A stretch of 64,000 nt of DNA. It comes from Coemansia sp. RSA 1804. Lineage: Eukaryota > Kickxellomycota > Kickxellomycetes > Kickxellales > Kickxellaceae. The position numbers and the translations under genes were made by a program. The notes beneath the pieces are model-generated. The model worked only from the letters and a program-made list of their open reading frames with translations, ran no database searches and had not been told where the DNA came from. The stretch is taken from contig JANBTH010000010.1 of assembly GCA_027578815.1 (NCBI GenBank), forward strand, positions 1 to 64,000. Direction: 5' to 3'. This document shows, piece after piece, positions 22,058 through 31,877 of this stretch. Position 1 is the stretch's first letter, and each line of letters starts with the position of its first letter.

Positions 22058-22295
22058 TATCATAGACTTTAAATTTTCTTTTAATAAATTCCTTTCAAGA
22101 CTACCTAAACATCCTCCTTCCTGATAGTGAATATCGGTGCTTTTATAGCCACTGATCATCCACTATTAAAAGAGTACGCTACTATAGATCAAATCCTAAT
22201 ACGAAAATGCTACTTTTGATGACCAGAGATGTTTACTTTTGCATCGGATGTTAACATTCCGATCAAATGTTAACATCTCCTATGTCACCATAACA
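22058..22295 (-). mobile_element. LTR-like ~240-bp repeat, copy C
   Basis: Same start (TGTTATGGTGACATAGGAG) and end (AGTCTATGATA) as copy A, in the same orientation. It keeps five of six CpG sites. No matching flanking duplication is seen, so one flank was probably altered. Confidence 0.6.
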
Positions 22296-22824
22296 CAGTG
22301 CAAAAAACCACACCACTTACTAAGTCAAGCAGTGGTTTGGTGGTTAAGAATTTCAGGAGTTGGAATGGCCAGCCAGCAGTCCATGTCTCAACTACTTTAA
22401 GTATTTTTGGTCTATTAGAAAGAGAATAATCCAAACGTCTTTTTTCAAATGCTAGGTTGATGGAGGAAATGAGAGCCCACACCACCGACAACTGGTAGGA
22501 AATTACCATCAAGTCTCCAGAGCCCTACTTTGCAAGTATGTCCATCAGACATAGAGTGGTGGTTGAAAACAAGGATGGGTACACCAAATGTTGAATATTA
22601 TTCTTTCCTATCAGATGATTGGTTTGACTTTATTTTATTAATAATTATATTTTCAAATCATTTACTATATGGAATTTGGGTGCATTACATTCTGCTTTTC
22701 ACGTTTCCAATTAAACACAAACACAAACATTTCTGACTTTTCCATATATTTGCTTTGACTGGAGATCAATTAAAAGTATAATAATATCAGTACTAATTAA
22801 GGAAATCAATTAATAGTCAAGGGA

Positions 22825-22910
22825 TCTGCCCTCAAGACTCTGAAAGAGTCGTCTTTCGGTAGCTTGCACCGAAAGTGGGGGCGGATCCCGAGGGAACTTT
22901 CGGTGCAGAA
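22825..22910. repeat. GC-rich hairpin island next to the right arm
   Basis: An isolated GC-rich stretch in AT-rich DNA. GCACCGAAAGT (22866-22876) and ACTTTCGGTGC (22896-22906) are perfect inverted repeats around a 19-base loop. An outer GGATCTGCCC / GGGCGGATCC pair is imperfectly inverted. It lies about 40 bp before the right arm of the inverted duplication. The function is unknown. Confidence 0.6.
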
Positions 22911-22948
22911 AGTTCACCACATTTATTTTATAAATTAAAAATAATTTC

Positions 22949-23281
22949 CAGTGCATGCCAAGACAAGTGCCTATATTGTCCCAAATTAGTTACAGTTGCC
23001 TGTAAACATGATAACAATTACAACCATAGGGCACCTATTTCAAGAAACCTTAACCCTTGCCCAAGTTCAACGTGTCCTAGCAAGAAGCCTGGTTTCTTTG
23101 ATACTGGTATTGACACATCGCAATGGAAGTAAATTGCATCAATATTCCTATATGCAATGTTTTATTAGGCATTTATACTATTAGTTTAGTTTAGTTTTTC
23201 ATATGCTTATAAACTGGCTGTATTGGGGTTTAGCATGTTCTTTATATCAACAGTTGTCTGTGTGAAAATGTTTTTAAATTT
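22949..23281 (+). repeat. Inverted duplication, right arm, with Cys-rich frame
   Basis: Partner of 20827-21159. The same Cys-rich frame runs on the plus strand to a stop at 23132, but here the frame has no upstream ATG. It begins after a good acceptor (TTTCCAG). Diverged homology extends outward to about 23330. Confidence 0.75.
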
Positions 23282-23644
23282 TTTAATAAATTAAATCATG
23301 TCTTTTCCAAAAATTCAAGAATTTAATATTGTAAGGTCAATAATGTGGTAATTGCCTACCCCTAGTTTATCCACCTAAGAATTAAAATTTTAACACATTT
23401 TTAACAACATTTTTTTACATTTTTTACTCCCCTGAGCTCATTTTTCAAGTTATCATTATACTTTTCTTTAAAATAAAGCAACAATACTGCCCTATATGGA
23501 AAAAACCTTTTAAAAGCCAAAAAATGTTTCTAATGGAATTGGAGTGAGAGAAGCAGCAAAACAGTATTATATCCCTGCCAGCACTCATTATCATCATATA
23601 AAATGGGCTAATGGCATAGTGACAGGTCATGAAAGCCAGCAAAA

Positions 23645-23860
23645 ACTATAACAATAATAGACTTAAGTGGAGATAAAGATTTCCTTTTCCTTTGTTTATA
23701 ATAAACTCCAATAACAATGATAAAAATGATAGTAAAACTCTTCGTGCCCCACAGTTCTGGTTAGAGCTGGCCCTGCAGTTTCGCACTACTGCCCATCACA
23801 TGGCAGAGTGTCACATGTTTTTCTGCAGACATTGTAACATTGTGACAAAAACTATCAAAA
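23645..23860 (-). mobile_element. Decayed Tc1/mariner-like fragment (copy 2)
   Basis: Aligns to about 3300-3500. Nearly all the CpG sites of copy 1 are TG or CA here, and the transposase frame is destroyed. Listed because it shows that the first copy is part of a dispersed family. Confidence 0.4.
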
Positions 23861-24250
23861 GTACAGAAGTACTGTCAATTCTAGTATATTATACATCAAA
23901 CATGCCTTGGCTTTGCATCAACTCATGCCCACATAAGATGAATTGATGTGGATAATCTCAAAAAACAAGGTGATTTAAAACCATATGAAAAATAATAGAT
24001 GTCTGGTTTCTTTTGCCACAATCTGCAAGTCAATACAAAGATGGGCAGAAAAATGGATTATCAGCATATCAATGAAGCATCTTGCAGTAACATTAATATG
24101 TTTTTGATCTGCTTGATGTGATGGATTGGATTATGATAAAACATTTGCAATGTTGACTAGGGTAGTATAATAGAAAAAAAGAGTCAAAATAATCTTGTTA
24201 TCAGATCCAGCAAGTTCTCTCCTAATACAGCCTTTATTGAAGAGAATAGT

Positions 24251-24493
24251 TGTTATGATGACATAGGAGATGTTAACATTTGATCGGAATGTTAACATTT
24301 GATGCAAAAGTAAACATCTCTGGTCATCACAAGTAGCATTTGCATATTAGGATTTGATCTATAGTAGTGTACTCTTTTAATAGTGGATGATCAGTGACTA
24401 TAAAAGCACCGATATTCACTATCAGGAAGAAGGATGTTTCTTGAGGTAGTCTTAAAAGTAATTTTATTAAAAGAAAATGAAAAGTCTACAATA
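24251..24493 (+). mobile_element. LTR-like ~240-bp repeat, copy D
   Basis: Starts TGTTATGATGACATAGGAG and ends AGTCTACAATA, as copy B. Keeps two of six CpG sites. If the element is taken to end at 24490, ATAGT repeats flank it exactly (24246-24250 and 24491-24495). With the ATA end used for copies A and B, no duplication is seen. Confidence 0.6.
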
Positions 24494-24921
24494 GTCTTGC
24501 TGGAAAGACATGGTGCCGTTCTTTCAAATCCAAGTCTGAAAAGTAATATTTGATGTTAAATGAGGAATTCCAGGCTTTACCATTGCTTGAAAATTTATGA
24601 TTTATACAAGCTAAAAAGATAAAAGTGAGTTGTATACCAGCTTATGAACAAAGGGCAGTTAGTTGCTAGTTATAAAGGACTAGAGAAATAAAAAGCTGTA
24701 AAATAAACTGTCCATGATTTCTATACAAGCATCAGACACAATCAGCAAGTCATTTTCTAATGATGAATCAACATAGCATCCAGCTGGTTTGTGCTTGATT
24801 GTAATGAAATATCATCATAACGCAGATCGCTGCTAGGACATTGCTAACTTTGCCCTTTTGCCATGTACGCTTTGCTACACCTCTCTTTATTTATATTTTT
24901 ATTACATCGCATTGCATCGCA

Positions 24922-26088
24922 TCACATCAAGTCAGATATGTTCATTGGCATCTCGTCTATCTGTGTTCCGTAGTACTGCTCAATGTCGCGCAGAAGCTTG
25001 ATATCTTCGGAGGTGACAAAGTTGACAGCCACGCCCTTCCGGCCAAAGCGGCCGGACCGACCGATGCGGTGGATATAGTTCTCGCGGTTCGTGCACATAT
25101 CGTAGTTGATGACAAGAGACACCTGCTGCACATCGATACCGCGGGCCCAGATATCGGTGGTGATAAGCACCCGCGTGGCACCCTGGCGGAACCGCGTCAT
25201 GATGCCATCGCGCTCCTTCTGCGGCATCTCGCCGTGCATCGACGAGACGGTGAAGTTCGCATCCTCCATCTGGCGTGCCAGCCAGTCGACCTTGGCTCGC
25301 GTGTTGCAGAAGATAACGGCCTGTGTAATGGTCAGACTATCGTACAGATCGCACAGCGTCTCGAACTTCCAGTCCTCCTTCTCGACGTTGACAAAGAACT
25401 GGCTGATGCCCTCGAGCGTCAGCTCGTCGCGCTTCACAAGGATGCGCATAACCGGGTCGGACATGAACTTTTGCGTCAGCTCCAGCACGTCGTGCGGCAG
25501 CGTTGCGCTGAGAACAACCACCTGGGTCGAGGGCGGCAGGTGGCGGTAGATGTCGTAGATCTGATCCTTGAATCCGCGATCCAGGAGCTGGTCGGCCTCA
25601 TCGAGAACAAGCATCTTCATGTTGCGCGCACGCAGGACCCGGCGCTTCAGCATATCGAACACACGGCCGGGCGTGCCGCTGACCACATGCTGGCCGTGCT
25701 CCAGACGCCTGATATCGTCGCCCATCTTTGTGCCGCCAATACACGCATGGCACTGGACGTTCATGTAGTCGCCGAGCGCTGCTATTACGCCCTGTGTCTG
25801 TGTGGCGAGCTCGCGTGTTGGCGACAGAACCAGCGCCTGTGTTTCGCGCAGCGCCGTGTCGATGCGCTGCAGAATCGAAATCCCCAGCGTTCCGGTTTTC
25901 CCCGTTCCCGACTGTGCCTGTGCTATGACGTCCCGGCCGCTGATGATGGGCATGATGGCGCGTTGCTGGATGGCTGATGGCTTCTCAAAGTTGTATGCGT
26001 AGATGCCGCGCAGAAGATCCTCCTTCAGATCCATCTGGTCGAACGAGGCAACAACTTTGATGCCCTTGCTGGTTTCAAAGTGCGCCAT
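24922..26088 (-). CDS. FAL1: DEAD-box RNA helicase eIF4A-III (FAL1)
   Basis: A complete 388-residue helicase. Motif [11 protein letters not shown] is near residues 56-65, DEAD at 163-166, SAT at 194-196 and [13 protein letters not shown] near the end. The C-terminus [15 protein letters not shown] and the stretch [19 protein letters not shown] identify the eIF4A3 branch rather than translation factor eIF4A. Human eIF4A3 anchors the exon-junction complex. Yeast Fal1 works in 18S rRNA maturation, and either role fits here. Small departures include [13 protein letters not shown], where most orthologs have EMLNKGF. The promoter side faces eIF5. Confidence 0.95.
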   Translation of the reverse strand: MAHFETSKGIKVVASFDQMDLKEDLLRGIYAYNFEKPSAIQQRAIMPIISGRDVIAQAQSGTGKTGTLGISILQRIDTALRETQALVLSPTRELATQTQGVIAALGDYMNVQCHACIGGTKMGDDIRRLEHGQHVVSGTPGRVFDMLKRRVLRARNMKMLVLDEADQLLDRGFKDQIYDIYRHLPPSTQVVVLSATLPHDVLELTQKFMSDPVMRILVKRDELTLEGISQFFVNVEKEDWKFETLCDLYDSLTITQAVIFCNTRAKVDWLARQMEDANFTVSSMHGEMPQKERDGIMTRFRQGATRVLITTDIWARGIDVQQVSLVINYDMCTNRENYIHRIGRSGRFGRKGVAVNFVTSEDIKLLRDIEQYYGTQIDEMPMNISDLM

Positions 26089-26956
26089 TGCCAGGTAAGA
26101 AAAGAAGTGAGTATTATAGAAGAATAGAAGAAAATGCTATTAGCTGGGCGTGGACGGAATTCAGGAGGGAAAATAAATTAGGGAGAGAAAAAAGAAAGGT
26201 TTGAAGAGCGTGAACTGAAAGCCCAACTACCATCATCACCATCCCTGATCAATCAATCCGCGATCAGCGCTGATTAACCACGCCGGACAATGATGCCATT
26301 GCATACATTCATGCTATGCCAAGCGAAAAAAAAATTTTTTTTTGTTCCATTCAGCTGGAGAATAATGCAAGCTGGTGAGAAAAAGGTAGAGTGAGTGGAA
26401 ACTTGGAAATAGCTTTTTTATTCTTCCATGTTGATTACGCATACACTAGAGTTTGTTTCATGAACCTTTTTGTTCTTCCGTTTGACAGGTCTTTACATAA
26501 AGAGTTCTTTCTCTCTCTTCTTCTCTCCTCTCTCCCTCTTTTATATTTAAAATATATATTGCCACTGTAGCACTCTTTTTTTTTTTCTTGTTTCCCCAAT
26601 TCCTTTATTTTTTCAAATTGGAAACACTGGAGACTTTTGGATTTCATTTGCTCACACTTGTTCAGTTCTACTCTACTCAACTCTATCTGAGCCTTCCTTT
26701 TTCTCTTTCTCCTTCTTCCTTTCCTCCAACAAACAACACTTGGACTCACTCCATTTATTCACTTGTTGCACTCTGCCTGGATATTATTTGCTTTTGCTCT
26801 TGCTCTTTTTTTTCTGCTCCACGCTCCTTTCCAGCCAGCCTACTACTACATGCATTTGCCTTTTCCGCACAGCAGCCTGCCGCGCCAGCGAAGAAAATCG
26901 ATAGCACCCAAGCACAGTAAAAACAAGCGTTAGGAAAACAGTACAAGTAATAAAAG
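26089..26956. promoter_or_regulatory. Divergent promoter region, FAL1 / eIF5
   Basis: About 870 bp with no convincing gene. T-rich and TC-rich tracts (26480-26590, 26695-26720, 26800-26850) lead into the eIF5 start. Confidence 0.4.
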
Positions 26957-28147
26957 ATGGCTGACAAGGTGAACATTTGCCGCGACAACAACGACCCGTT
27001 CTACCGGTACCAGATGCCCAAGATGCAGGGGAAAATCGAGGGTAAAGGCAACGGAATCAAGACGGTGCTTCCGAACATCACGGACGTGGCGCGCGCACTC
27101 AGCAGGCCGCCGTCGTACCCAACAAAGTACTTTGGCACGGAGCTTGGGGCGCAGACGAAGATGGACGAGAAGAACGAAAAGTACATCGTCAACGGCGCGC
27201 ACGAGGTGGGAAAGCTGCAGGACATTCTGGACGGATTCATCGACCGGTTTGTGCTGTGCGGAAGCTGCCGCTGCCCCGAGACAGACCTCGTCATCACGCG
27301 CGACCAGACGATCTTCAAGAAGTGCAAGGCGTGCGGCAAGCGCTCGGACGTCGACATGCGGCACAAGCTGACGACGTTCATTCTGAAGAACCCGCCGCCC
27401 AAGGAGAAGCGCGCAGGCGGCAGCGCTGGTGCTGGCGGAGGCGATGATGAGGGCGACGGCGCAGGCGCAGCGGGCGGCGACAGTGTTGGCGACGAACTGG
27501 CGGATGAGGCGGCCGGGCTTCGCCTGAGCAACGGCGACGGCGACGAGGAGGACGACTGGGAGGCCAGCATCGACATGTCGGAAGCGGCGGTTGCGCGGCG
27601 GCAGAAGGAGCTTGGCGGCGTGTTCACATCGTCGGCGGAGCCAGCAGGAGCGGCCGGCGGAAGCGACGGCGACGGCGACGAGGATCCGTACGACCAGCTT
27701 GGCAGCTACGTCAGCGCACACCGCGACGCATCGGACCGCGACATCTACGCGAAGGCGACGGAGCTTGGGCTGGGCAAGAAGCACCGGGCGCTGGTTGTTG
27801 TTGTGCAGTGTCTGTTTGGCGACTCGGAGAGCGTGGCCAAGGACGTTGCGCGGCGCGAGAAGCTGCTGCGCTCGTTCGGCGACAGCGACAAGCACCAGCG
27901 CGCGGTGATTGGCGGCATCGAGCGCGTGGTGGAGCAGCGGCTGGAGCAGCGCGTTGCGCGGGTGCCGGGGATTCTGAAGGCGCTGCTTGACGAGGAAATC
28001 GTCGAGGAGGAGACGTTCCTCGACTGGGGCAAGAAGCCGTCCAAGCGCTACGTCGACAAGGATGTTGCCAAGCGCATCCACAAGGCTGCGCAGCCGTTCC
28101 TGCAGTGGCTGCAGACCGCCGAGTCCGAGGACGACGACTCCGAGTGA
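26957..28147 (+). CDS. TIF5: Translation initiation factor eIF5
   Basis: A 396-residue eIF5, the GTPase activator for eIF2 during start-codon selection. The N-terminal domain has DPFYRYQM with the catalytic arginine (Arg17), GKGNGIKTVLPN, and the zinc ribbon Cys101, Cys104, Cys123, Cys126. A Gly/Ala/Asp-rich linker (about 150-250) follows, longer than usual in low-complexity content. The C-terminal W2 (MIF4G-like) domain ends with the aromatic-acidic box FLQWLQTAESEDDDSE, which contacts eIF2-beta and eIF3. It is convergent with the kinase gene, 81 bp apart. Confidence 0.96.
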   Translation: MADKVNICRDNNDPFYRYQMPKMQGKIEGKGNGIKTVLPNITDVARALSRPPSYPTKYFGTELGAQTKMDEKNEKYIVNGAHEVGKLQDILDGFIDRFVLCGSCRCPETDLVITRDQTIFKKCKACGKRSDVDMRHKLTTFILKNPPPKEKRAGGSAGAGGGDDEGDGAGAAGGDSVGDELADEAAGLRLSNGDGDEEDDWEASIDMSEAAVARRQKELGGVFTSSAEPAGAAGGSDGDGDEDPYDQLGSYVSAHRDASDRDIYAKATELGLGKKHRALVVVVQCLFGDSESVAKDVARREKLLRSFGDSDKHQRAVIGGIERVVEQRLEQRVARVPGILKALLDEEIVEEETFLDWGKKPSKRYVDKDVAKRIHKAAQPFLQWLQTAESEDDDSE

Positions 28148-28228
28148 AGAGCCTTTTAGTTTCTACCACAGCTTTCTACCATTTTCCATTTCCTATCAAC
28201 AAACAGAGCAGCCAGCCGGCGTTTGCCT

Positions 28229-29296
28229 TTAGTTCTCCTCTCCGCTGATGGACGGCGGATACAGCTCGTCTGCAAGCGCTGCCACCTGGCCAATGGTCGG
28301 GCGCCGCTGCGCGTCTGGCTGCAGCATGGCGTCAATCAGCCGGCGGAGGCGGCCGTCGGGATACGCGCTGCGCTGCGGATGCGCGTAGTTGGCGTTGATG
28401 GCCGCTAGCGCAGCCGACGCGCCGGCGCCCTCGTTGCGCGGATCGGCAAACGGCGTGAATCCGTACGCCAGCGCAAAAGCCAAACACCCGAGCGCCCACA
28501 CATCGGCGCGCTCGTCGACGGTAGCGCCGGTCTGCACATCGAAGAGCTCCGGCGCACGGTACGCCGACGAGCACGCCTCGGCCGCCTCCTCCTGGATGCG
28601 CAGCGCGTCGGCGCGCGTGTTGGCGGTCATCCGCGCCGGCCTCGCGCTGCCAAAGTCGGCCAGCACAACGGTGCCTCCGTCGTCGCCCACCAGCGCATTC
28701 TCCAGCTTCACGTCGCGGTGCGCAAACGGCCCGCCGCCAAGCTCGGTCTCCGCGTGGAGAAGCTGCAGGGCGCCGCACAGACCGCGCAGGGCGCCGACGA
28801 TGAACGACTCCGCCAGCGGCTGCCCCGTCCTGTTGCGCTGCTCCACGGCGTCGGCCAGGCTTCCGCGGCGGAACAGCGGAAACACCATCCGCACAACAAC
28901 AGCTGCTGTGCCTCCGCCCACCGCCACCGCTTCCTCGGAATGGCCCACCAGGCGGATGATGTTGGCGTGGCGGAACCGGCCGTAGGCGGCGACTTCGTGG
29001 CGCGCCATCGCCAGCAGGTCGCTGCCGTTCTTGGGACACACCATCCGCTTCATCGCAAACTGCTCCCGCGTCGCCGTGCTCTCCACCAGATACACCGTGC
29101 TGAATCCGCCCTCGCCAACCACCCGCCCGACCGCGCGGTACTGCGTGCCCTCGATCGTGGCTGTTTCGCTGGAATCGTCTGACAGCAGCTGGTGCATTCC
29201 GTCCGCGCACGCCGTCCACGCTGTCTGTGCGCCCTCGTACGCTGCCTCCAGGAGGGCGCCCGCTGCTGTTCCCCACGAGAACGGCCCTGCTGTCAT
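28229..29296 (-). CDS. ENV7: STK16/Env7-type Ser/Thr protein kinase
   Basis: A 355-residue kinase that is nearly all catalytic domain. The glycine loop is VVGEGGFSTVYLV (59-71), the lysine Lys83 in AMKRM, the catalytic loop HRDVKLEN (193-200), DFGSA (214-218) and the activation end AYRAPELF. The loop and the RYRAPELF-like activation end are typical of the NAK/STK16 branch. Yeast Env7 sits on the vacuole by palmitoylation and limits vacuole fusion. No clear N-terminal Cys cluster is seen here, so the location is not certain. One insertion with many Ala and Gly lies after the hinge. Confidence 0.85.
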   Translation of the reverse strand: MTAGPFSWGTAAGALLEAAYEGAQTAWTACADGMHQLLSDDSSETATIEGTQYRAVGRVVGEGGFSTVYLVESTATREQFAMKRMVCPKNGSDLLAMARHEVAAYGRFRHANIIRLVGHSEEAVAVGGGTAAVVVRMVFPLFRRGSLADAVEQRNRTGQPLAESFIVGALRGLCGALQLLHAETELGGGPFAHRDVKLENALVGDDGGTVVLADFGSARPARMTANTRADALRIQEEAAEACSSAYRAPELFDVQTGATVDERADVWALGCLAFALAYGFTPFADPRNEGAGASAALAAINANYAHPQRSAYPDGRLRRLIDAMLQPDAQRRPTIGQVAALADELYPPSISGEEN

Positions 29297-29819
29297 TGTG
29301 TGTGTGCTGGGGTAGAACAGATGTCTGAGCGGCGATGGGAGTGGGAGAGAATAGAGGTTTTATAATTGCAATGGAGTGTGTAGCTCGCTTGCTTCTATTT
29401 TTCACTTGGTGACGAAAGAGGCAAGAAGGGGGGATGGGTGTCTTCTCGTTCCTTTGCTTTGCCCCTTCTTCTTCATCGGAAATCCCAGCATCTCTGATCC
29501 GCTGATCGGATCACCCGCGCACGTGAGGTAAATGAGGAAAAAAGACTGGTTTTTTTCTCTTTTTCCTTTTCTTCTAACAAACTTTCCAAGTCCTTTCTGG
29601 CCGCGCGTAGACAAAGCGAGTAAGAAGAGAAATAAAACACTCCTCCCCCCACACCTTTCTTCTCTCTTTTCCTTTCCTTTTTTTTCTTCAATTCTATTCC
29701 CAAAATCCAATCTCCTTCACTCCCTTGTTTGGTCTGCTAGCTGGGTTGTTACTTGGTTGTTCTCTAGCCGGCCCGAACGCGTAATTAACACCTGCTATTT
29801 CTCCTATTATACCAGAAAA
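29297..29819. promoter_or_regulatory. Divergent promoter region, kinase / RBM26-27-like gene
   Basis: About 520 bp, rich in CT tracts (29540-29580, 29640-29700). No gene is seen. Confidence 0.4.
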
Positions 29820-31877
29820 ATGCCGCTGTTCGACGAGAGGGACGAGGCGCTGGTCAAGGCGTTTCTGTTCAACAAAATCGAAAGCGAATGCGATGCGGAT
29901 CCCGGAATCATGGCCGACTACATCCTCGTCACGCTGCAGAACGACATGACCGAGTCCGAGCTCAAGCAGCACTGCAAGACCGACCTGGTCGAGTTTTTCG
30001 GGGACAAGACGGCCCCGTTTGTCGACACTCTGTTTGAGTCGCTTGCGACGAAGCAGTACCTCCCACAGCAGCAGCAGCAGCAGCAGCAACAAAAGGATGG
30101 CGCCGTCGTGGCTGGCTCTTCGGCCTCATCGGCGCGACCCTCGGTGGAGATCAGAGGCGCGTCGGCGAGGGCCGCCCGGGACGACTCCTCCTCCCGCCAC
30201 CACCACCCGTACCAGCGAGACAGAGACTCCTCCTCCGCATCCACGAGACGGCGCAGCAGCAGAAGCAGGAGCCCCGCCGGCATCAGCAGCAGACTCTCGC
30301 ACCGCGACCACCGCCGCCGCCCAAGCAGATCGCCCAGCAGGGAGGAGCGGCGGCCCAGGGAACCGCGCGCCTTCGATCCGTCGATACTCAACGGCCCGCT
30401 GGAGCCAGGCAAGGCGCAGCAGCCGACACCACAGCAGCAGATGATGATGTTCCAGCAGCAGCAGCAGCAAATGATCCACCAGCAGCAGCAGCAGCTCCAC
30501 CGGAAGCGCAAGCCGTGCTTCGAGTTCCTCCGCAAGGGCTCCTGCCAGCGCGGCGAAGCATGCACCTTCGCCCACGTTACGGGCGACCAGGCGCAGGCGA
30601 TGGGCATGCAGGTGCCGCAGAACCTCATGAACCCAGCAGCCATCGCCTCCAGCAACAACAATGGCGGGCCGATGCAGTTTGGCATGGCGCGCGCGCCGAT
30701 GCAGCCTGCGTTTTTCTCGCCGCTCCAACAGCCGGGCGGCGGCGGCGCGTTTGCCAGCATGCGGCCACAGCAGCAGCAGCAGCAGCAGCCGAACGGCCGG
30801 CCTCAGGCTGGAGGCAGCCACCACCAAAACCAATACCAGCAGCAGCAGCACTCGGCCACTGCTGTGTTTGTCACCAACATCCCCGACGACTCGCTCAACG
30901 ACGAGGCGGTGGCCGCCTTCTTCGGCAAGTTCGGCGCGATCAGGGACACGAGGATCGACTATGCCAAGCACTCGGCCGTTGTTGACTTCGCCGACAACGG
31001 CGCGCAGCTCCAGGCGCTCGGCACGCCCGAGGCTGTTTTCAACAACCGCTTTGTGCGCGTGCACAAGGCGTGGGCGCATCCGCCGGGAGGCGACGCCAGC
31101 ACGACCGCCGCCGGCGGCAGCGGTAATCAGCAGCCATCTAATCAGCAGCAGCAGCAGCAGCCTCCCGTGTGGAAACCAAAGTCCGTTGCCATCAAACGAG
31201 CCGAGATGATCGAAAAGTACGTGGACCAGCAGAAGGAGCTTATGAAGAAACTCACCACCATCAAGGACATGCCGCCCGCCACGCGCAAGATCATCATGGA
31301 TTCGATCAACCAGATCCAGACGAAGGTCGACGAGATCCGGAGGCCGCATAAGCCCGATTCGTCGGCGGCGCCTTCATCCTCCGCGAATCCCGCCTCCACC
31401 GCTGCTGCTGCTGCTGCTACCGGTGGTGGCTCCAGTGTGTCCGAGAAGCAAGCGCTGCAGAACAAGCTGCAGGCGCTCCAGCAGGAGGCCCAGCGGCTCG
31501 GCATGAACAGCAGCAGCAGCAGCAGCAGTGGTGGGTTTGCTCCGTCGGCGCCGCAGGAACCGACTGGTGCCTATAATCCGCCAGCAGCCACCACCGCCGC
31601 CCTGCGCAGCTCGATGAGTCTCGACAAGCGGCCGCGGACGCTTGTGCTGCGCAACGTTGCGCCCGAGACAGCCGAGCGGCTCGACTCGGGGCTGGCGCAG
31701 TTTGGCCAGATCGAAAGCATCGCCAAGCTTGGCGAAGGCGACCCCGGCGCCTCTAGCAATTCCCCGCTCGCTTACGCTGTGCGGTTCAGGGCGCGCTGGG
31801 AGGCCGAGAATGCGCTGAAGGCGGTTGCGTCGCTTGATGGCTTTGCGTCGGTTACTGCCGATTGGGAAACCCAATAA
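29820..31877 (+). CDS. RBM26/27-like protein: PWI-like, CCCH zinc finger and RRMs
   Basis: A 685-residue protein starting at ATG 29820 (MPLFDERDEAL). The N-terminal ~75 residues resemble the PWI-like fold of RBM26/27 (FLFNKIESECDADPGIMADY). A Ser/Arg-rich linker, then a single CCCH finger at about 232-251 (CFEFLRKGSCQRGEACTFAH). RRM 1 is about 344-418 (AVFVTNIPDDSLNDEAV), a helical segment about 451-510 (KSVAIKRAEMIEKYVDQQ), and a second RRM-like end about 604-684. This order matches human RBM26/27 and fission yeast Rmn1. These link to the nuclear exosome (PAXT/MTREC) in RNA turnover. Gln runs separate the domains. Function by homology only. Confidence 0.85.
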   Translation: MPLFDERDEALVKAFLFNKIESECDADPGIMADYILVTLQNDMTESELKQHCKTDLVEFFGDKTAPFVDTLFESLATKQYLPQQQQQQQQQKDGAVVAGSSASSARPSVEIRGASARAARDDSSSRHHHPYQRDRDSSSASTRRRSSRSRSPAGISSRLSHRDHRRRPSRSPSREERRPREPRAFDPSILNGPLEPGKAQQPTPQQQMMMFQQQQQQMIHQQQQQLHRKRKPCFEFLRKGSCQRGEACTFAHVTGDQAQAMGMQVPQNLMNPAAIASSNNNGGPMQFGMARAPMQPAFFSPLQQPGGGGAFASMRPQQQQQQQPNGRPQAGGSHHQNQYQQQQHSATAVFVTNIPDDSLNDEAVAAFFGKFGAIRDTRIDYAKHSAVVDFADNGAQLQALGTPEAVFNNRFVRVHKAWAHPPGGDASTTAAGGSGNQQPSNQQQQQQPPVWKPKSVAIKRAEMIEKYVDQQKELMKKLTTIKDMPPATRKIIMDSINQIQTKVDEIRRPHKPDSSAAPSSSANPASTAAAAAATGGGSSVSEKQALQNKLQALQQEAQRLGMNSSSSSSSGGFAPSAPQEPTGAYNPPAATTAALRSSMSLDKRPRTLVLRNVAPETAERLDSGLAQFGQIESIAKLGEGDPGASSNSPLAYAVRFRARWEAENALKAVASLDGFASVTADWETQ

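Larger units (their letters stand above)
20525..24921. other. AT-rich gene-free island between PTH2-like and FAL1
   Basis: About 4.4 kb of AT-rich DNA without an intact gene. It holds the 333-bp inverted duplication (20827-21159 / 22949-23281), LTR-like copies C and D, a second Tc1-like relic and a small GC-rich hairpin. Frames around 22300-22740 are short and interrupted. They look like decayed coding DNA but I cannot name a family. Confidence 0.6.

Noticed and set aside
22285..22740. Fragments that might be a transposase core
   Set aside because: Frames are short and broken by stops; I could not match them to a family with any confidence.
24841..25977. 378-codon open frame on the plus strand opposite FAL1
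   Set aside because: It is the shadow of a GC-rich helicase gene; the protein has no recognisable motif while the minus strand encodes a perfect DEAD-box protein.
26930..28081. 383-codon frame opposite eIF5
   Set aside because: Antisense shadow of biased codon usage; no domain.
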